DNA of 54,108 bases from an uncultured Schlesneria sp. (GTDB taxonomy: Bacteria > Planctomycetota > Planctomycetia > Planctomycetales > Planctomycetaceae). Position numbers and translations under genes: made by a program. Location of the stretch: NCBI GenBank assembly GCA_903834925.1, contig CAILLA010000092.1, positions 1-54,108 of the forward strand, in the 5' to 3' direction. Below the pieces are notes generated by a model. It made no database searches, had not been told where the DNA came from, and worked only from the letters and a program-made list of their open reading frames with translations. Positions 1-8,120 of this stretch are shown one piece after another; position 1 is the stretch's first letter; every line of letters starts with the position of its first letter.

Positions 1-190
1 GAACCCGTCGTCCGACGCGCATGAACCGGCTGTGCCGGGCAACGCGCGAACGATGTCCCTATTCTGAACCCGTCGTACGACGCGCATGAACCGGCTGTGC
101 CGAGCAACGCGCGAACGATGTCCCTATTCTGAACCCGTCGTCCGACGCGCATGAACCGGCTGTGCCGGGATGAACCGGCTGTGCCGGGCG
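1..190. repeat. 65-bp tandem repeat array
   Basis: Two complete 65-bp units (1-65 and 66-130) differ at only two visible positions. A third unit (131-169) breaks off after 39 bp. The last 19 bp of that partial unit, reading atgaaccggctgtgccggg, are then duplicated once more (151-169 and 170-188). The array starts at the window edge and may extend further left. No reading frame across it looks like a protein gene. It lies upstream of the glycosyltransferase gene beginning at 355. There are no unique spacers, so it is not a CRISPR array. Confidence 0.9.
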
Positions 191-354
191 TTAAAAGCGG
201 AATAACCGGCAAGGTCCGTAGGCTGCACTTGAGAATTTGGAGAAAGTCTTAGGGATTTCCCTAAAGATTTGCCTTGCTTCTGCCGCGACCTAGGTTTTCG
301 TCGCCATACCTCGAACGTGCGAGGTGTTCGATACAAACCGAAGGAATTCGCGAA

Positions 355-1587
355 ATGTACCCGATTGAACTTGACGCGTTGACCGTCCTCGCCTGGATGA
401 TTGCCGTGGCATGGATTGCCATTATCGTCGTCTTTATTCGAGCCTGTCTGCAACAGTCCACACTAAAGCCATTGGGCAATCAATCAGGGCTCAGCGACTA
501 TCCCAAGCTGAGTGTGATTGTCGCTGCTCGAAATGAAACGGACTGTATTGAATCCTGTATTCGTTCGCTGTTCCGGCAGGACTATCCTGGACTTGAGGTC
601 GTTGCCGTCAATGACCGCAGCACCGACGATACTGCGTCAATCCTGGATCGACTGGCCGTTGAATTTGGAGATCGGCTGCGGGTCATGCATGTTACAAGCT
701 TGCCGACGGGGTGGTTTGGTAAACCGAACGCGTTGACTCTGGGACAAACCGTCGCGTCGGGAAGTGTCATTTGTTTCACAGACGCCGATTGCGTTTTTGA
801 AGATCCATCCGCCTTGCGAACCACGGTCACGGAATTATTTCGGCGCAACCTGGATTTCTTCACGCTGGCTGCTCGGTACACGATGACGTCGCTGCGTGAG
901 TGTGTCGTGGTTCCCTGTTGTTCGGAAGCGTTGGTTGCCTGGTTACGCCCCGAACGAATCGAAGACCCTCGTTGGCCGGATGCGTTTGCAAACGGCGCAT
1001 TCATTCTTGTCAAACGCGAACCATTCGAACGAATCGGTGGCTGGGGTGCCGTTCGGACTCAAATCAGTGAAGACTTGCAGGTGGCACGTCTCGCGAAACG
1101 ATCCGGGTTGCGAGTCGGTGTTGGAAAAGGGAAAGGGTTCTATCAAACGGAGGCCTATCAAACCGTACGCGATTCGTGGAATGGTTGGAGTCGCATTTTC
1201 AAGGGAACGCTTAACCCAGTGCAATTGATGGTTACCGTGGTCAGAATGTCGATTCTGTTTGCCTTACCTCTAGGGGGGGTACTATTTGGTCTTTCAGACG
1301 CATACCGAACAGGAAGTTTCGAATGGTTGACGCACGGAGCAGGTCTGGGATTCTTAATCGCGTTCAGCTTGAGATGCACGCTGGACATGGTCATGTTCCA
1401 GATGGTGGGCGCTCCGGTACTGGCAGCACTCCTGGCACCACTGGGACGAATCTTCGTCATGGCAGCGACGACGCGGGCATTGTTGTCACATGCGGGACTC
1501 GCTAAGACCCAATGGCGAGGGGCCACATTTGTCGCGGGACAACTGGTTATGCCTCAACCTGTCACTTCTGAACCCCAAATCCGATAG
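355..1587 (+). CDS. Membrane glycosyltransferase, family 2 (HpnB-like)
   Basis: Predicted inverting glycosyltransferase of the GT-A fold, transferring sugar from a nucleotide-sugar donor at the inner face of the membrane. An N-terminal membrane segment is followed by the GT2 core: LSVIVAARNE, the NDRSTDDT donor-binding motif, the FTDADC (DxD) metal site, a SED motif (QISEDLQ) that would hold the catalytic base, and a WNGWSR segment resembling the QxxRW-type acceptor site. Two or three hydrophobic helices follow at the C-terminus. The layout resembles HpnB, a hopanoid-associated transferase, but no other hpn genes are adjacent, so the substrate is open. The ATG at 355 is preferred because AAGGA lies 9 bp upstream; the reading frame is open from 274. 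The 3' end overlaps the convergent deacetylase gene by 26 bp. Confidence 0.85.
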   Translation: MYPIELDALTVLAWMIAVAWIAIIVVFIRACLQQSTLKPLGNQSGLSDYPKLSVIVAARNETDCIESCIRSLFRQDYPGLEVVAVNDRSTDDTASILDRLAVEFGDRLRVMHVTSLPTGWFGKPNALTLGQTVASGSVICFTDADCVFEDPSALRTTVTELFRRNLDFFTLAARYTMTSLRECVVVPCCSEALVAWLRPERIEDPRWPDAFANGAFILVKREPFERIGGWGAVRTQISEDLQVARLAKRSGLRVGVGKGKGFYQTEAYQTVRDSWNGWSRIFKGTLNPVQLMVTVVRMSILFALPLGGVLFGLSDAYRTGSFEWLTHGAGLGFLIAFSLRCTLDMVMFQMVGAPVLAALLAPLGRIFVMAATTRALLSHAGLAKTQWRGATFVAGQLVMPQPVTSEPQIR

Positions 1588-2302
1588 ATTCGGGCAGTAC
1601 TGGTGTTCTTCCAGCGTTGAGCAATTTTTTCACGGTCTTTTCGATCTGGGGCAGAAACCCTCGCTCCAGATCTAAAGGATGCAGCACAACACAGGGGAGT
1701 GCCCGTTTGAAGAATCGATACTGAAATTCGCCTAACCGGTATCCCGCACGGCAGAGCAGTCGGATTGGCGAAACGTCCCAGACCCATGAGGCCAGCGGGA
1801 GTTGTTCTCCAGTTGACGATGTCACCTTCCCATACCCGACCGTGTAATGAATGCCAAACCGAGCAAGCCGATCGGGTGTCGCGCAGCCAATCTTATAAGT
1901 GGGAGCGATAAAACCACGAGCAGGCCTGCCCAGCCAACGAGTGAAGATCTCTTGCCCGGCCTCAAGTCGGCGGTCCGTTTCAGCCGGGTCAAGACCGTTC
2001 AGTTCATCTTTCCCGTCGGCGATCTTCGACACCAGCCCACCACCAGTCGGTCGGAAGTGTTCATAGCCATGCAACTGAATGTTGGCGTATTCATCACGTA
2101 CACGATCCAGGAACGGACGATCCTTGTCCGCCAATGGCACCCCTGCCCAACAAGGGACGACCGCCGCTGACATCACATTCCCAATCAGTGGCGACATCGA
2201 TTTTGTGAACGTCGCCACATGTTCGGCATAGATGGGAGCGACGTCATGCAGCATGACACAGAAGGATCGAGAAACGTCGAATCGGGCTGGTGTTTCAGTC
2301 AT
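1562..2302 (-). CDS. DUF2334-type polysaccharide deacetylase
   Basis: About 246 residues with the NodB/DUF2334 carbohydrate-deacetylase plan: a HDVAP motif near the N-terminus carrying a metal-binding Asp, and HGYEH further on with the metal-binding His residues, as in proteins annotated as DUF2334 deacetylases. There is no signal peptide, so it probably acts in the cytoplasm or at the inner membrane face. The ATG at 2302 begins the conserved part; the frame remains open upstream to 2407 but that extension looks unrelated. It runs convergently with the GT2 gene and overlaps its end by 26 bp, an arrangement compatible with both acting on the same glycan or glycolipid, although opposite strands exclude a shared transcript. 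Confidence 0.8.
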   Translation of the reverse strand: MTETPARFDVSRSFCVMLHDVAPIYAEHVATFTKSMSPLIGNVMSAAVVPCWAGVPLADKDRPFLDRVRDEYANIQLHGYEHFRPTGGGLVSKIADGKDELNGLDPAETDRRLEAGQEIFTRWLGRPARGFIAPTYKIGCATPDRLARFGIHYTVGYGKVTSSTGEQLPLASWVWDVSPIRLLCRAGYRLGEFQYRFFKRALPCVVLHPLDLERGFLPQIEKTVKKLLNAGRTPVLPESIGFGVQK

Positions 2303-2543
2303 GGTCGAAGGCGTACCAGAGAGTTGAATGGAGTGCGAACGAATTCTGTCTGTTGAAATTTCAACGAAAAATGAGCGTCTGAGCGGGAAGACGTAAGCTA
2401 AATTCATGAATCGGTTTTACTCCGGTTCATGCAGCGGCGATTCCATCGCGGACGGTCAAAAACCTTACGGTTTCCGGTAAGTTTGCACGATTCGCAGGAT
2501 AATTCCGGTTTTCCGATTTTGCGTTTGGATTCCGTTCGAACCA

Positions 2544-2575
2544 CGTAGGGTGGGACAAGTCTTCGAAGTCCCACC
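2544..2575. repeat. REP-like palindrome, copy 1
   Basis: Consensus cgtaGGTGGGAC-loop-GTCCCACC-type hairpin: an 8-bp perfect stem (GGTGGGAC / GTCCCACC) around an aagtcttcgaa-like loop. The same 32-bp unit recurs at 16248-16280 and 53799-53830, always between genes. Confidence 0.85.
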
Positions 2576-2709
2576 AAACTGTTGGCAGGATTGTGTGAAC
2601 CAAAGAACTCGACCACACCCTCAAGTCGCACATCGAACCGCCCCCGGACTGGCACGTCGTCTCAAATCGACGAAGACGGGGTCAGCCGTTTGAATTGATA
2701 CCGAATTCT

Positions 2710-2733
2710 GCTGGAAGCCTCCACTACAAGAAC
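2710..2733 (+). repeat. Dispersed repeat, shared with 4411-4434
   Basis: A 24-bp exact match to 4411-4434 (gctggaagcctccactacaa followed by gaac). Both copies are intergenic. At the second copy the repeat forms one half of a hairpin; here the left arm is missing. Confidence 0.75.
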
Positions 2734-2965
2734 GAACACCCTCGCGGTGTGTCAGACTCGGCAATTGAATATTAAATCCTGGTTTTCGAGTTTTGCGATC
2801 CACACTGGATTGGTGACGTTTTGATATGCTTACCCTCACGGTGTTGAATCATTTCCGAATTCGCGAATAATCTAACCATTCGAGGGACTACAAACTGATG
2901 AGGCTTTGTCATTCCCCACGTTTTCTTGCATCGACAGGTACGGATATCGATCCCCGAAGCCGAAG

Positions 2966-3040
2966 AAAGAGCGAAGAGTTTTTGCCACAGATGAACCAGA
3001 TTCACACGGACAAATGCAAAACAGAAAAATACAGGTAATC
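2966..3040 (+). repeat. Dispersed repeat, inverted copy near 21910
   Basis: The stretch containing gagtttttgccacagatgaa and the following ttcacacgga..aaatgcaaaacag..aaatacag matches the reverse complement of about 21910-21998 with scattered substitutions. Both are noncoding or at the extreme end of a gene. It resembles the 'gccacggatgaacacggatt' family common between planctomycete genes (from memory). Confidence 0.7.
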
Positions 3041-3150
3041 GGGTCTTTCAAAAACGTCACATGTGACCTCCTTGATGAACCGGCGCCTCCGTCAGCCCGT
3101 CGCCTGAAGCCCGCAAATCATCGCCATTCCTAAAACAACAGGAAACGCCC

Positions 3151-4224
3151 ATGAACAAAACCGCCTCACACCTCCTCGCCACCCTTCTGTTAATGAGCAT
3201 GCTCACAGCATGTGCGGAAACCGACCCTGTGGCCCCGAAAGAGGCACTTTCCGCCACCCCGACCATTTCCGCCGATCCGCCGGTGAAATTGGACACCAAA
3301 CCGAAGGCCCCTGCGAAACCAGCCGATCCGCTGCTCGTCCCCACAAATGCAAACGTCCCGTACGGCACGCATGAGCGGCAGGTGCTCGATTTCTGGCAGG
3401 CGAAGTCCGGCCAGCCGACGCCGCTTCTGTTCTACATCCACGGCGGCGGCTGGGTGGCGGGTGACAAGAGTAGCGTCGGCCCCAGCGTTCAGAAGATGCT
3501 TGATGCAGGGATATCGGTGGTTTCCATCAACTACCGTTACTCGTGGCAGGCGCAGCTCGCGGGCATTAAGCCGCCGGTGAAGGTACCACTGGAGGATGCG
3601 GCGCGTGCGCTGCAATTCGTCCGCAGCAAGGCTGTAGAGTGGAACATCGACAAATCGCGCATCGGCGCGAGCGGCGGCAGTGCGGGCGCGTGCTCCTCGT
3701 TGTGGCTTGCATTTCACAAGGACATGTCCGATCCGAACAGCAGCGATCCGATCGCGCGCGAATCGACGAGACTTTGGTGTGCGGCGGTCGATGGCGCGCA
3801 GACTTCACTCGATCCAAAGCAGCTCAAGGAATGGACGCCGAACAGCCGCTACGGCGGACACGCGTTTGGATTTATGGATCCGAATGACATCAAGACCCGC
3901 GACACTCGCTTCGCGGAGTTTCTCGAACACCGCGAAGAGGTGCTGCCGTGGATCCTGGAATATTCACCGATCGAACACGTCACTCCTGACGATCCGGCTG
4001 TCTATTTGAATTACACGTCCGCGCCCGCACTCGGTCAGGAACAAAAAGACCCGACGCACACGGCGAACTACGGCGTAAAGCTGCAGGAAAAATGCAAGGA
4101 AGCCAGCGTGCCGTGCGAGCTGGTTTATCCGGGTTCGCCCGACGTGAAACACGCGACGTCGACGGTGTTCCTGATTGATGCACTCAAGGGCTTCCCAAAA
4201 CCGCCGGCCGCGAACGGGCGGTAG
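3151..4224 (+). CDS. Secreted lipoprotein carboxylesterase (alpha/beta hydrolase)
   Basis: 357 residues. An N-terminal signal ends in a lipobox LTAC with the lipid-anchored Cys at 21, so the mature protein should be tethered to a membrane in the periplasm. A Pro/Lys/Ala-rich linker follows. The catalytic domain carries the oxyanion-hole motif HGGGW (H97) and a GASGGSAG stretch (172-179); by family the nucleophile is Ser177 of GGSAG, with Ser174 as the alternative. A His in the C-terminal VKHATS segment fits the third triad member. This is the pattern of hormone-sensitive-lipase-type esterases acting on small acyl esters; the real substrate is unknown. AGGAA precedes the ATG at a good distance. 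The coding sequence is visibly richer in G and C than its neighbours, which could mean a different origin. Confidence 0.85.
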   Translation: MNKTASHLLATLLLMSMLTACAETDPVAPKEALSATPTISADPPVKLDTKPKAPAKPADPLLVPTNANVPYGTHERQVLDFWQAKSGQPTPLLFYIHGGGWVAGDKSSVGPSVQKMLDAGISVVSINYRYSWQAQLAGIKPPVKVPLEDAARALQFVRSKAVEWNIDKSRIGASGGSAGACSSLWLAFHKDMSDPNSSDPIARESTRLWCAAVDGAQTSLDPKQLKEWTPNSRYGGHAFGFMDPNDIKTRDTRFAEFLEHREEVLPWILEYSPIEHVTPDDPAVYLNYTSAPALGQEQKDPTHTANYGVKLQEKCKEASVPCELVYPGSPDVKHATSTVFLIDALKGFPKPPAANGR

Positions 4225-4404
4225 TGCTTTGTCGAGAAAAAAAGATCAGATCAATGCATCACGAAGATGTTCATCGCAGTCAATTGACATCCTCGACTCG
4301 CCTGGTATGGATCATGTTTTGGGGTACGCTAGTAATTGGCGATTAGGTTGAAAAGAGGGAAACGTCGGTCACAAAGTGAAGTCAATCGTGCGGCACGAAA
4401 GCTT

Positions 4405-4434
4405 GTGGAGGCTGGAAGCCTCCACTACAAGAAC
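4405..4434. repeat. Hairpin-forming dispersed repeat
   Basis: A perfect 8-bp inverted repeat, GTGGAGGC (4405-4412) and GCCTCCAC (4418-4425), around a 5-nt loop, followed by tacaagaac. The right half is identical to 2710-2733. It lies about 50 bp upstream of the start at 4481, where it could form an RNA hairpin in a leader transcript, but its occurrence elsewhere argues for a mobile or REP-like repeat. Confidence 0.75.
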
Positions 4435-4480
4435 GGACCACTACGTCTTGTATCAGACGTGACAATTCACTTTCGGGAAC

Positions 4481-5944
4481 ATGCGCATGATGTCCTTCAA
4501 CGTTACTGCTCGACTTGCTTTGTTCGCCGCTTGTTTATTGAGCCGCGCGGTTGCTGCGGGTACAGACTACGTTGTGGTGGTTTCCCAGGCGACGCGTAGC
4601 GATCCCGAGTGGAATCGAGTTGTCGAAGTACTTGTGGACAAACATCGGGCTGAAGTTGTTGTCTATGAAAGGCAGGTGACCGAATCGTTGCCTGCGTTGC
4701 AGAAAACCTTTCCTCGTTACGTCTGTTTTGTCGCGACGAGCAAGGAGGCCAGTCGTGAGATGGTCGCCAATGTTCATCGACTGACACGCAAACTCGATGA
4801 CGATCCGTATACCGATGTGCTCTGGGGAATCCTGACCGGTTACGACGCTGACAATGCACTGGTGATCGCTAAAGAACGTGAGCCGCTCGTGATCAAACGG
4901 GTCGCTTCCGGTACGGAACTGGCAATGGATCGCGTTACCGAAGGGGTGTGGTACTGCGAACTGCAAAAAAATCGCATGGTGTACAAAGCTGCTCGCGAAG
5001 AGGCGAAGCAGTTAGGGGGACCAAGTGATACGACGGCTGCTCTCGCCGCCACACTGAACGAATACCATGCAGATTTGTTTGTGACATCGGGTCACGCCAC
5101 AGAACGCGATTGGCAGATTGGGTTTCGATATCGCAACGGTTCGTTTCAATCGAAAGAGGGCGAGTTGTTCGGCGTCAACACCAAAGGGGAAAAACTTCCG
5201 ATCCGATCCGATAATCCAAAAGTGTATTTGCCCATCGGAAACTGCCTGATGGGGCACATTGATGGCCCCGATGCCATGGCACTCGCGTTTATGAATAGTG
5301 CGGGTGTGCGACAGATGGTGGGTTACACGGTACTCACGTGGTATGGGTATGCGGGTTGGGGTTGCCTGGACTATTTCGTCGAGCAACCGGGACGTTACAC
5401 ATTTGTCGAAGCCTTTTTTGCCAACCAACATGCCTTGATCGAACGATTGGAATCGAACTTTTCTGAGATCAGTCGGTTGGAAACTTCCCCCGGTACGATT
5501 CCACGGGCAAAGTTCGAACTCTCGGAAGCGGCGAAGAAATCAGGACTGACCGTTCAAGACGGCTTTGGCTTGCTGCACGACCGGGACGTGCTGGCACTGT
5601 ATGGTGACCCGGCGTGGAATGCGAAGATGGCGCCGGGCAAGCTTTCCTTTGAGCAGACCCTGACAGAAGTCGCTGAAGGAGTGTTTTCATTCGACATCAA
5701 GCCGCTTGCAGGTGAAAAGTCGTTTGAACCCGTGAACACAAACGGATCGCAGCGCGGCGGGCGGCCCTTCGTACAAAAGTTGCCCAGACGTATCAAAGAC
5801 GTTGAGATCATCCAGGGAAAAGAGCTGTCGCCCGTGATCACAGATGACTTTATACTGGTCCCCAACCCCAGGCTCTGCGATCCTGAATCGACATATCGCG
5901 TTTTATTCAAAGCAACTGACATTCTTCAAGCGCCGTCAACGTGA
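4481..5944 (+). CDS. Secreted clan CD-like (gingipain/caspase-type) cysteine peptidase candidate
   Basis: 487 residues with an N-terminal signal peptide (hydrophobic core, AVAAG cleavage region), so it is exported. The middle part carries two spaced motifs typical of clan CD peptidases (C25 gingipain, caspase): a hydrophobic strand ending in TSGHATE with His205, and a second strand ending in PIGNCLMG with Cys255, about 50 residues later, followed by a segment on an absent or non-compliant subunit (MALAFMNSAG) like the post-Cys helix of C25 enzymes. The C-terminal 100 residues are beta-rich. The assignment is my inference from motif order; no whole-family match can be verified here. Three in-frame ATGs (4481, 4487, 4490) compete and none has a strong ribosome site. 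It ends 4 bp before the convergent rpiB-like gene. Confidence 0.6.
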   Translation: MRMMSFNVTARLALFAACLLSRAVAAGTDYVVVVSQATRSDPEWNRVVEVLVDKHRAEVVVYERQVTESLPALQKTFPRYVCFVATSKEASREMVANVHRLTRKLDDDPYTDVLWGILTGYDADNALVIAKEREPLVIKRVASGTELAMDRVTEGVWYCELQKNRMVYKAAREEAKQLGGPSDTTAALAATLNEYHADLFVTSGHATERDWQIGFRYRNGSFQSKEGELFGVNTKGEKLPIRSDNPKVYLPIGNCLMGHIDGPDAMALAFMNSAGVRQMVGYTVLTWYGYAGWGCLDYFVEQPGRYTFVEAFFANQHALIERLESNFSEISRLETSPGTIPRAKFELSEAAKKSGLTVQDGFGLLHDRDVLALYGDPAWNAKMAPGKLSFEQTLTEVAEGVFSFDIKPLAGEKSFEPVNTNGSQRGGRPFVQKLPRRIKDVEIIQGKELSPVITDDFILVPNPRLCDPESTYRVLFKATDILQAPST

Positions 5945-5948
5945 ACGA

Positions 5949-6398
5949 CTAACCTAAGAATTCACGTTCGTATTGCGCGATCTTTTCGACTCGTCGTTCG
6001 TGTCGGCCCCCTTCAAAGGGTGTGTCGATCCAGGTCTGGATCATCTGTGGCATGGATGCTGTCGCAATCAGATCAACGGAAAGACAGAGAATATTTGCAT
6101 TGTTGTGACTGCGGCTGATTTGTGCCGAAAGGACATCGTGGCAAAGGGCCGCGCGAACCCCTCGGAATTTGTTGGCGACGATCGTCATGCCGATGCCGGT
6201 CCCGCCGATGAGGACTGCTCGATCGATTTCGCCGCTGGAAACGGCACGTGCGGCCTTTGAAGCATAGTCCGGATAATCGCACATTTCGTCGGTTGATGGC
6301 CCAAAATCCAGGGCCTCATGATTCAGCTCGCGCACAAGAGAAAGAATCTTATCCTTGGCCTTGAATCCTCGGTGTTCGCTGGCAACGGCAATTTTCAT
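5949..6398 (-). CDS. rpiB: RpiB/LacAB-family sugar-phosphate isomerase
   Basis: 149 residues, the normal length for RpiB, which interconverts ribose 5-phosphate and ribulose 5-phosphate in the cytoplasm. Family landmarks are present: SEHRG at the N-terminus, DYPDYA, a GTGIGM phosphate loop, ANKFRGVRAAL, SRSHNNANIL and GGRHERRV. However the position of the catalytic Cys of Escherichia coli RpiB (ICGTG) is Gly65 here (IGGTG), and the Asp before the active-site His is Glu8. The Glu that replaces this Cys function in the mycobacterial enzyme is Met71 here. Activity or substrate may therefore differ. The ATG at 6398 is chosen because it starts the conserved beta strand; the frame is open to 6464. 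Confidence 0.85.
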   Translation of the reverse strand: MKIAVASEHRGFKAKDKILSLVRELNHEALDFGPSTDEMCDYPDYASKAARAVSSGEIDRAVLIGGTGIGMTIVANKFRGVRAALCHDVLSAQISRSHNNANILCLSVDLIATASMPQMIQTWIDTPFEGGRHERRVEKIAQYEREFLG

Positions 6399-6504
6399 AA
6401 TTCGTGTGGACCACTTTTTCGATTGACTCAGAATTTCGCTACAATTTCGGATAACCGAAATCATATTTCTTTCAACGCTTGCCTGACAGTCCAGTCAAAG
6501 ATTC

Positions 6505-7038
6505 ATGAGAAATCAAAGCAAACATCCCGTGTTCCCACCAAGAGGTCATCGATTCACAAAGAGACTTACATCTCTGGTTCTCATCGTTGCTTCAATCGCT
6601 GCCCCCGTTCTCGGCGATGATTTTGACAGGCTGGATGCGCTATTCGCCCTGTCACATGAACGTGGCGGAGTCATTACAATTCCGCCAGGCGATTACGAAC
6701 TGGAGGGACAGAAGCCGCTGCCGCTGGCCTCGAATCTAACGATCAATGCTTACGGTGCATGATTTCATCTTCCAAGGGGACTCGGCGACAAGGCACGCGT
6801 TGTTGTGTTTTCGGGGGAGAACATCAGCGACTTAGCTGGTTCGGCAGACACTTCACCGGGCATGTGTTTGACCCGGCGAAGTCGGATAACTCGTGGGAGC
6901 CGAATTCCATTTTTTGCGCCGGGTGGCGACACCATTGTTGTTTCTGACAATATCTTTTTTGGACCCGTTCGCGATATCCCCCCAGCACCGGGATGTGACA
7001 ATGTCATATTTCGGAACAACGTTGAGTCGGTCGATTAA
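6505..7038 (+). pseudogene. Decayed secreted right-handed beta-helix protein
   Basis: The first 85 codons encode a signal peptide and the start of a pectate-lyase-like or beta-helix protein (VITIPPGDYELEGQKPL, NLTINAYGA). A TGA at 6760-6762 interrupts it, exactly where CGA would continue the frame into FHLPRGLGDKARVV. Around 6835 the sensible translation moves to another frame (WFGRHFTGHVFDPAKSDN), then returns near 6916 to the first frame (FFAPGGDTIVVSDN..., ending NVESVD). One nonsense change and two offsetting frameshifts show loss of function. The total of about 178 codons is also short for beta-helix proteins. No intact copy lies in the window. Confidence 0.75.
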
Positions 7039-7208
7039 CGAGACCAGCCGAAAGACATGAATTTTCGGCGAAAGGTGCTCTATTTTCGTCACAATCGTTA
7101 AACTTTCGCGATCTCAACATCCGAAAACTACTGATGATCAGCCAATCCAACGGCTTCGTTGTCTCCGTTTGAGCTTCCAAAACAGCCTGGAACGTGTGAT
7201 ACGCCGAT

Positions 7209-8087
7209 ATGCGCTGGCCGTCGTTGTTACTGCTGACTGTCGTGATGTTTGCGGTGCCCGGCTGCCGCGTTCTTGGACCGTTTTCCCCGTTACGGCCTGT
7301 TGAGCAAGTGCTGATTTATCCACAATCGGTTGCTCCAACCTTCGCCAATAAATGGCAGGACGTCGGGCAACGTGTCTGGATTGAGACGGAAAGTCACCAA
7401 CGTCTCGATGCCCGATATATCGCTCATCCAAATCCGCAGGCGGTTGCTCTTTATTGCCATGGAAACATGGGAACCGTCGACAAGTGGGCGGTTCTCGCGG
7501 AACGCCTTTCGAAAATGCATCGGCTTTCAATTCTGGTCTTTGATTATCGTGGATATGGCCGCAGTTCCGGTATTGCGAATGAAAATGGCATTTTACAGGA
7601 CGCTGATGCCGCTCGTCGCTGGCTCGCAAATGAGAATGGGATCCGTCCGTGCGACGTCGTATTGATTGGTCGATCGCTGGGTGGTGCGGTGGCTGTCGAC
7701 CTGGCATCGAACGGTGGGGCGCGGGGGCTGATTCTGGAAAGTACGTTTTCGTCTTTGCCAGACGTTGCAGAAAGTCACGCAGCCTGGCTAATGCCGGAAT
7801 GGAACATGACACAACGGCTGAATTCCGTCGAGAAGATTAAGAATTACTCTGGACCACTTTTGCAAAGCCATGGCGATGCGGATCGCCTGATTCCATTGTC
7901 GTTGGGAAAAGATCTTTTTATTGCCGCACCGGGGCAGAAGGAGTTCATTGTCGTTCCCAAAGCGACCCATAACGATGACCATATTCGCCATTGCGCAGCG
8001 GAGCGAGAAAGATTCCTCCGTCGACTTCCCCCGGTCCCCTCGACTGACGAAGATGAAGCCGGTGTTTGGATACTCTCACAAGAGTAG
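7209..8087 (+). CDS. Lipoprotein alpha/beta hydrolase (serine hydrolase, Bem46/ABHD-like)
   Basis: 292 residues. The N-terminus is a short signal ending in VPGC (Cys19), an acceptable lipobox. The body is a compact alpha/beta hydrolase: a YCHGNMG oxyanion strand, DYRGYGRSSG, the nucleophile elbow GRSLGG with Ser156, SHGDADRLIP carrying the likely acid, and ATHNDD with the likely His. This order matches Bem46/ABHD13-type and S33-type hydrolases, a broad group of esterases and peptidases with few known substrates. It begins 170 bp after the pseudogene and is followed after 33 bp by the glycerophosphodiesterase gene on the same strand, so the two may be co-transcribed. There is no strong ribosome site at the ATG. 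Confidence 0.85.
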   Translation: MRWPSLLLLTVVMFAVPGCRVLGPFSPLRPVEQVLIYPQSVAPTFANKWQDVGQRVWIETESHQRLDARYIAHPNPQAVALYCHGNMGTVDKWAVLAERLSKMHRLSILVFDYRGYGRSSGIANENGILQDADAARRWLANENGIRPCDVVLIGRSLGGAVAVDLASNGGARGLILESTFSSLPDVAESHAAWLMPEWNMTQRLNSVEKIKNYSGPLLQSHGDADRLIPLSLGKDLFIAAPGQKEFIVVPKATHNDDHIRHCAAERERFLRRLPPVPSTDEDEAGVWILSQE

Positions 8088-8120
8088 TCGTGTATCCGGG
8101 ATTTTCCTGTTCGAGGTCCA

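Larger units (their letters stand above)
2303..3150. other. Long intergenic region with three dispersed repeats
   Basis: This 850-bp gap shows no convincing gene: short frames lack ribosome sites and recognisable motifs. It contains a REP-like palindrome (2544-2575), a copy of the 'ctggaagcctccactacaag' repeat (2710-2733) and one copy of a repeat found inverted near 21910-21998 (2966-3040). It separates the divergent deacetylase and lipoprotein esterase genes, so both promoters should lie here; I could not place them reliably. Confidence 0.7.

Noticed and set aside
1-190. CRISPR array
   Set aside because: Repeats are directly tandem with no unique spacers and no cas genes nearby.
3190-3717. 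175-codon frame opposite the lipoprotein esterase
   Set aside because: Antisense shadow caused by high GC; no recognisable protein features.
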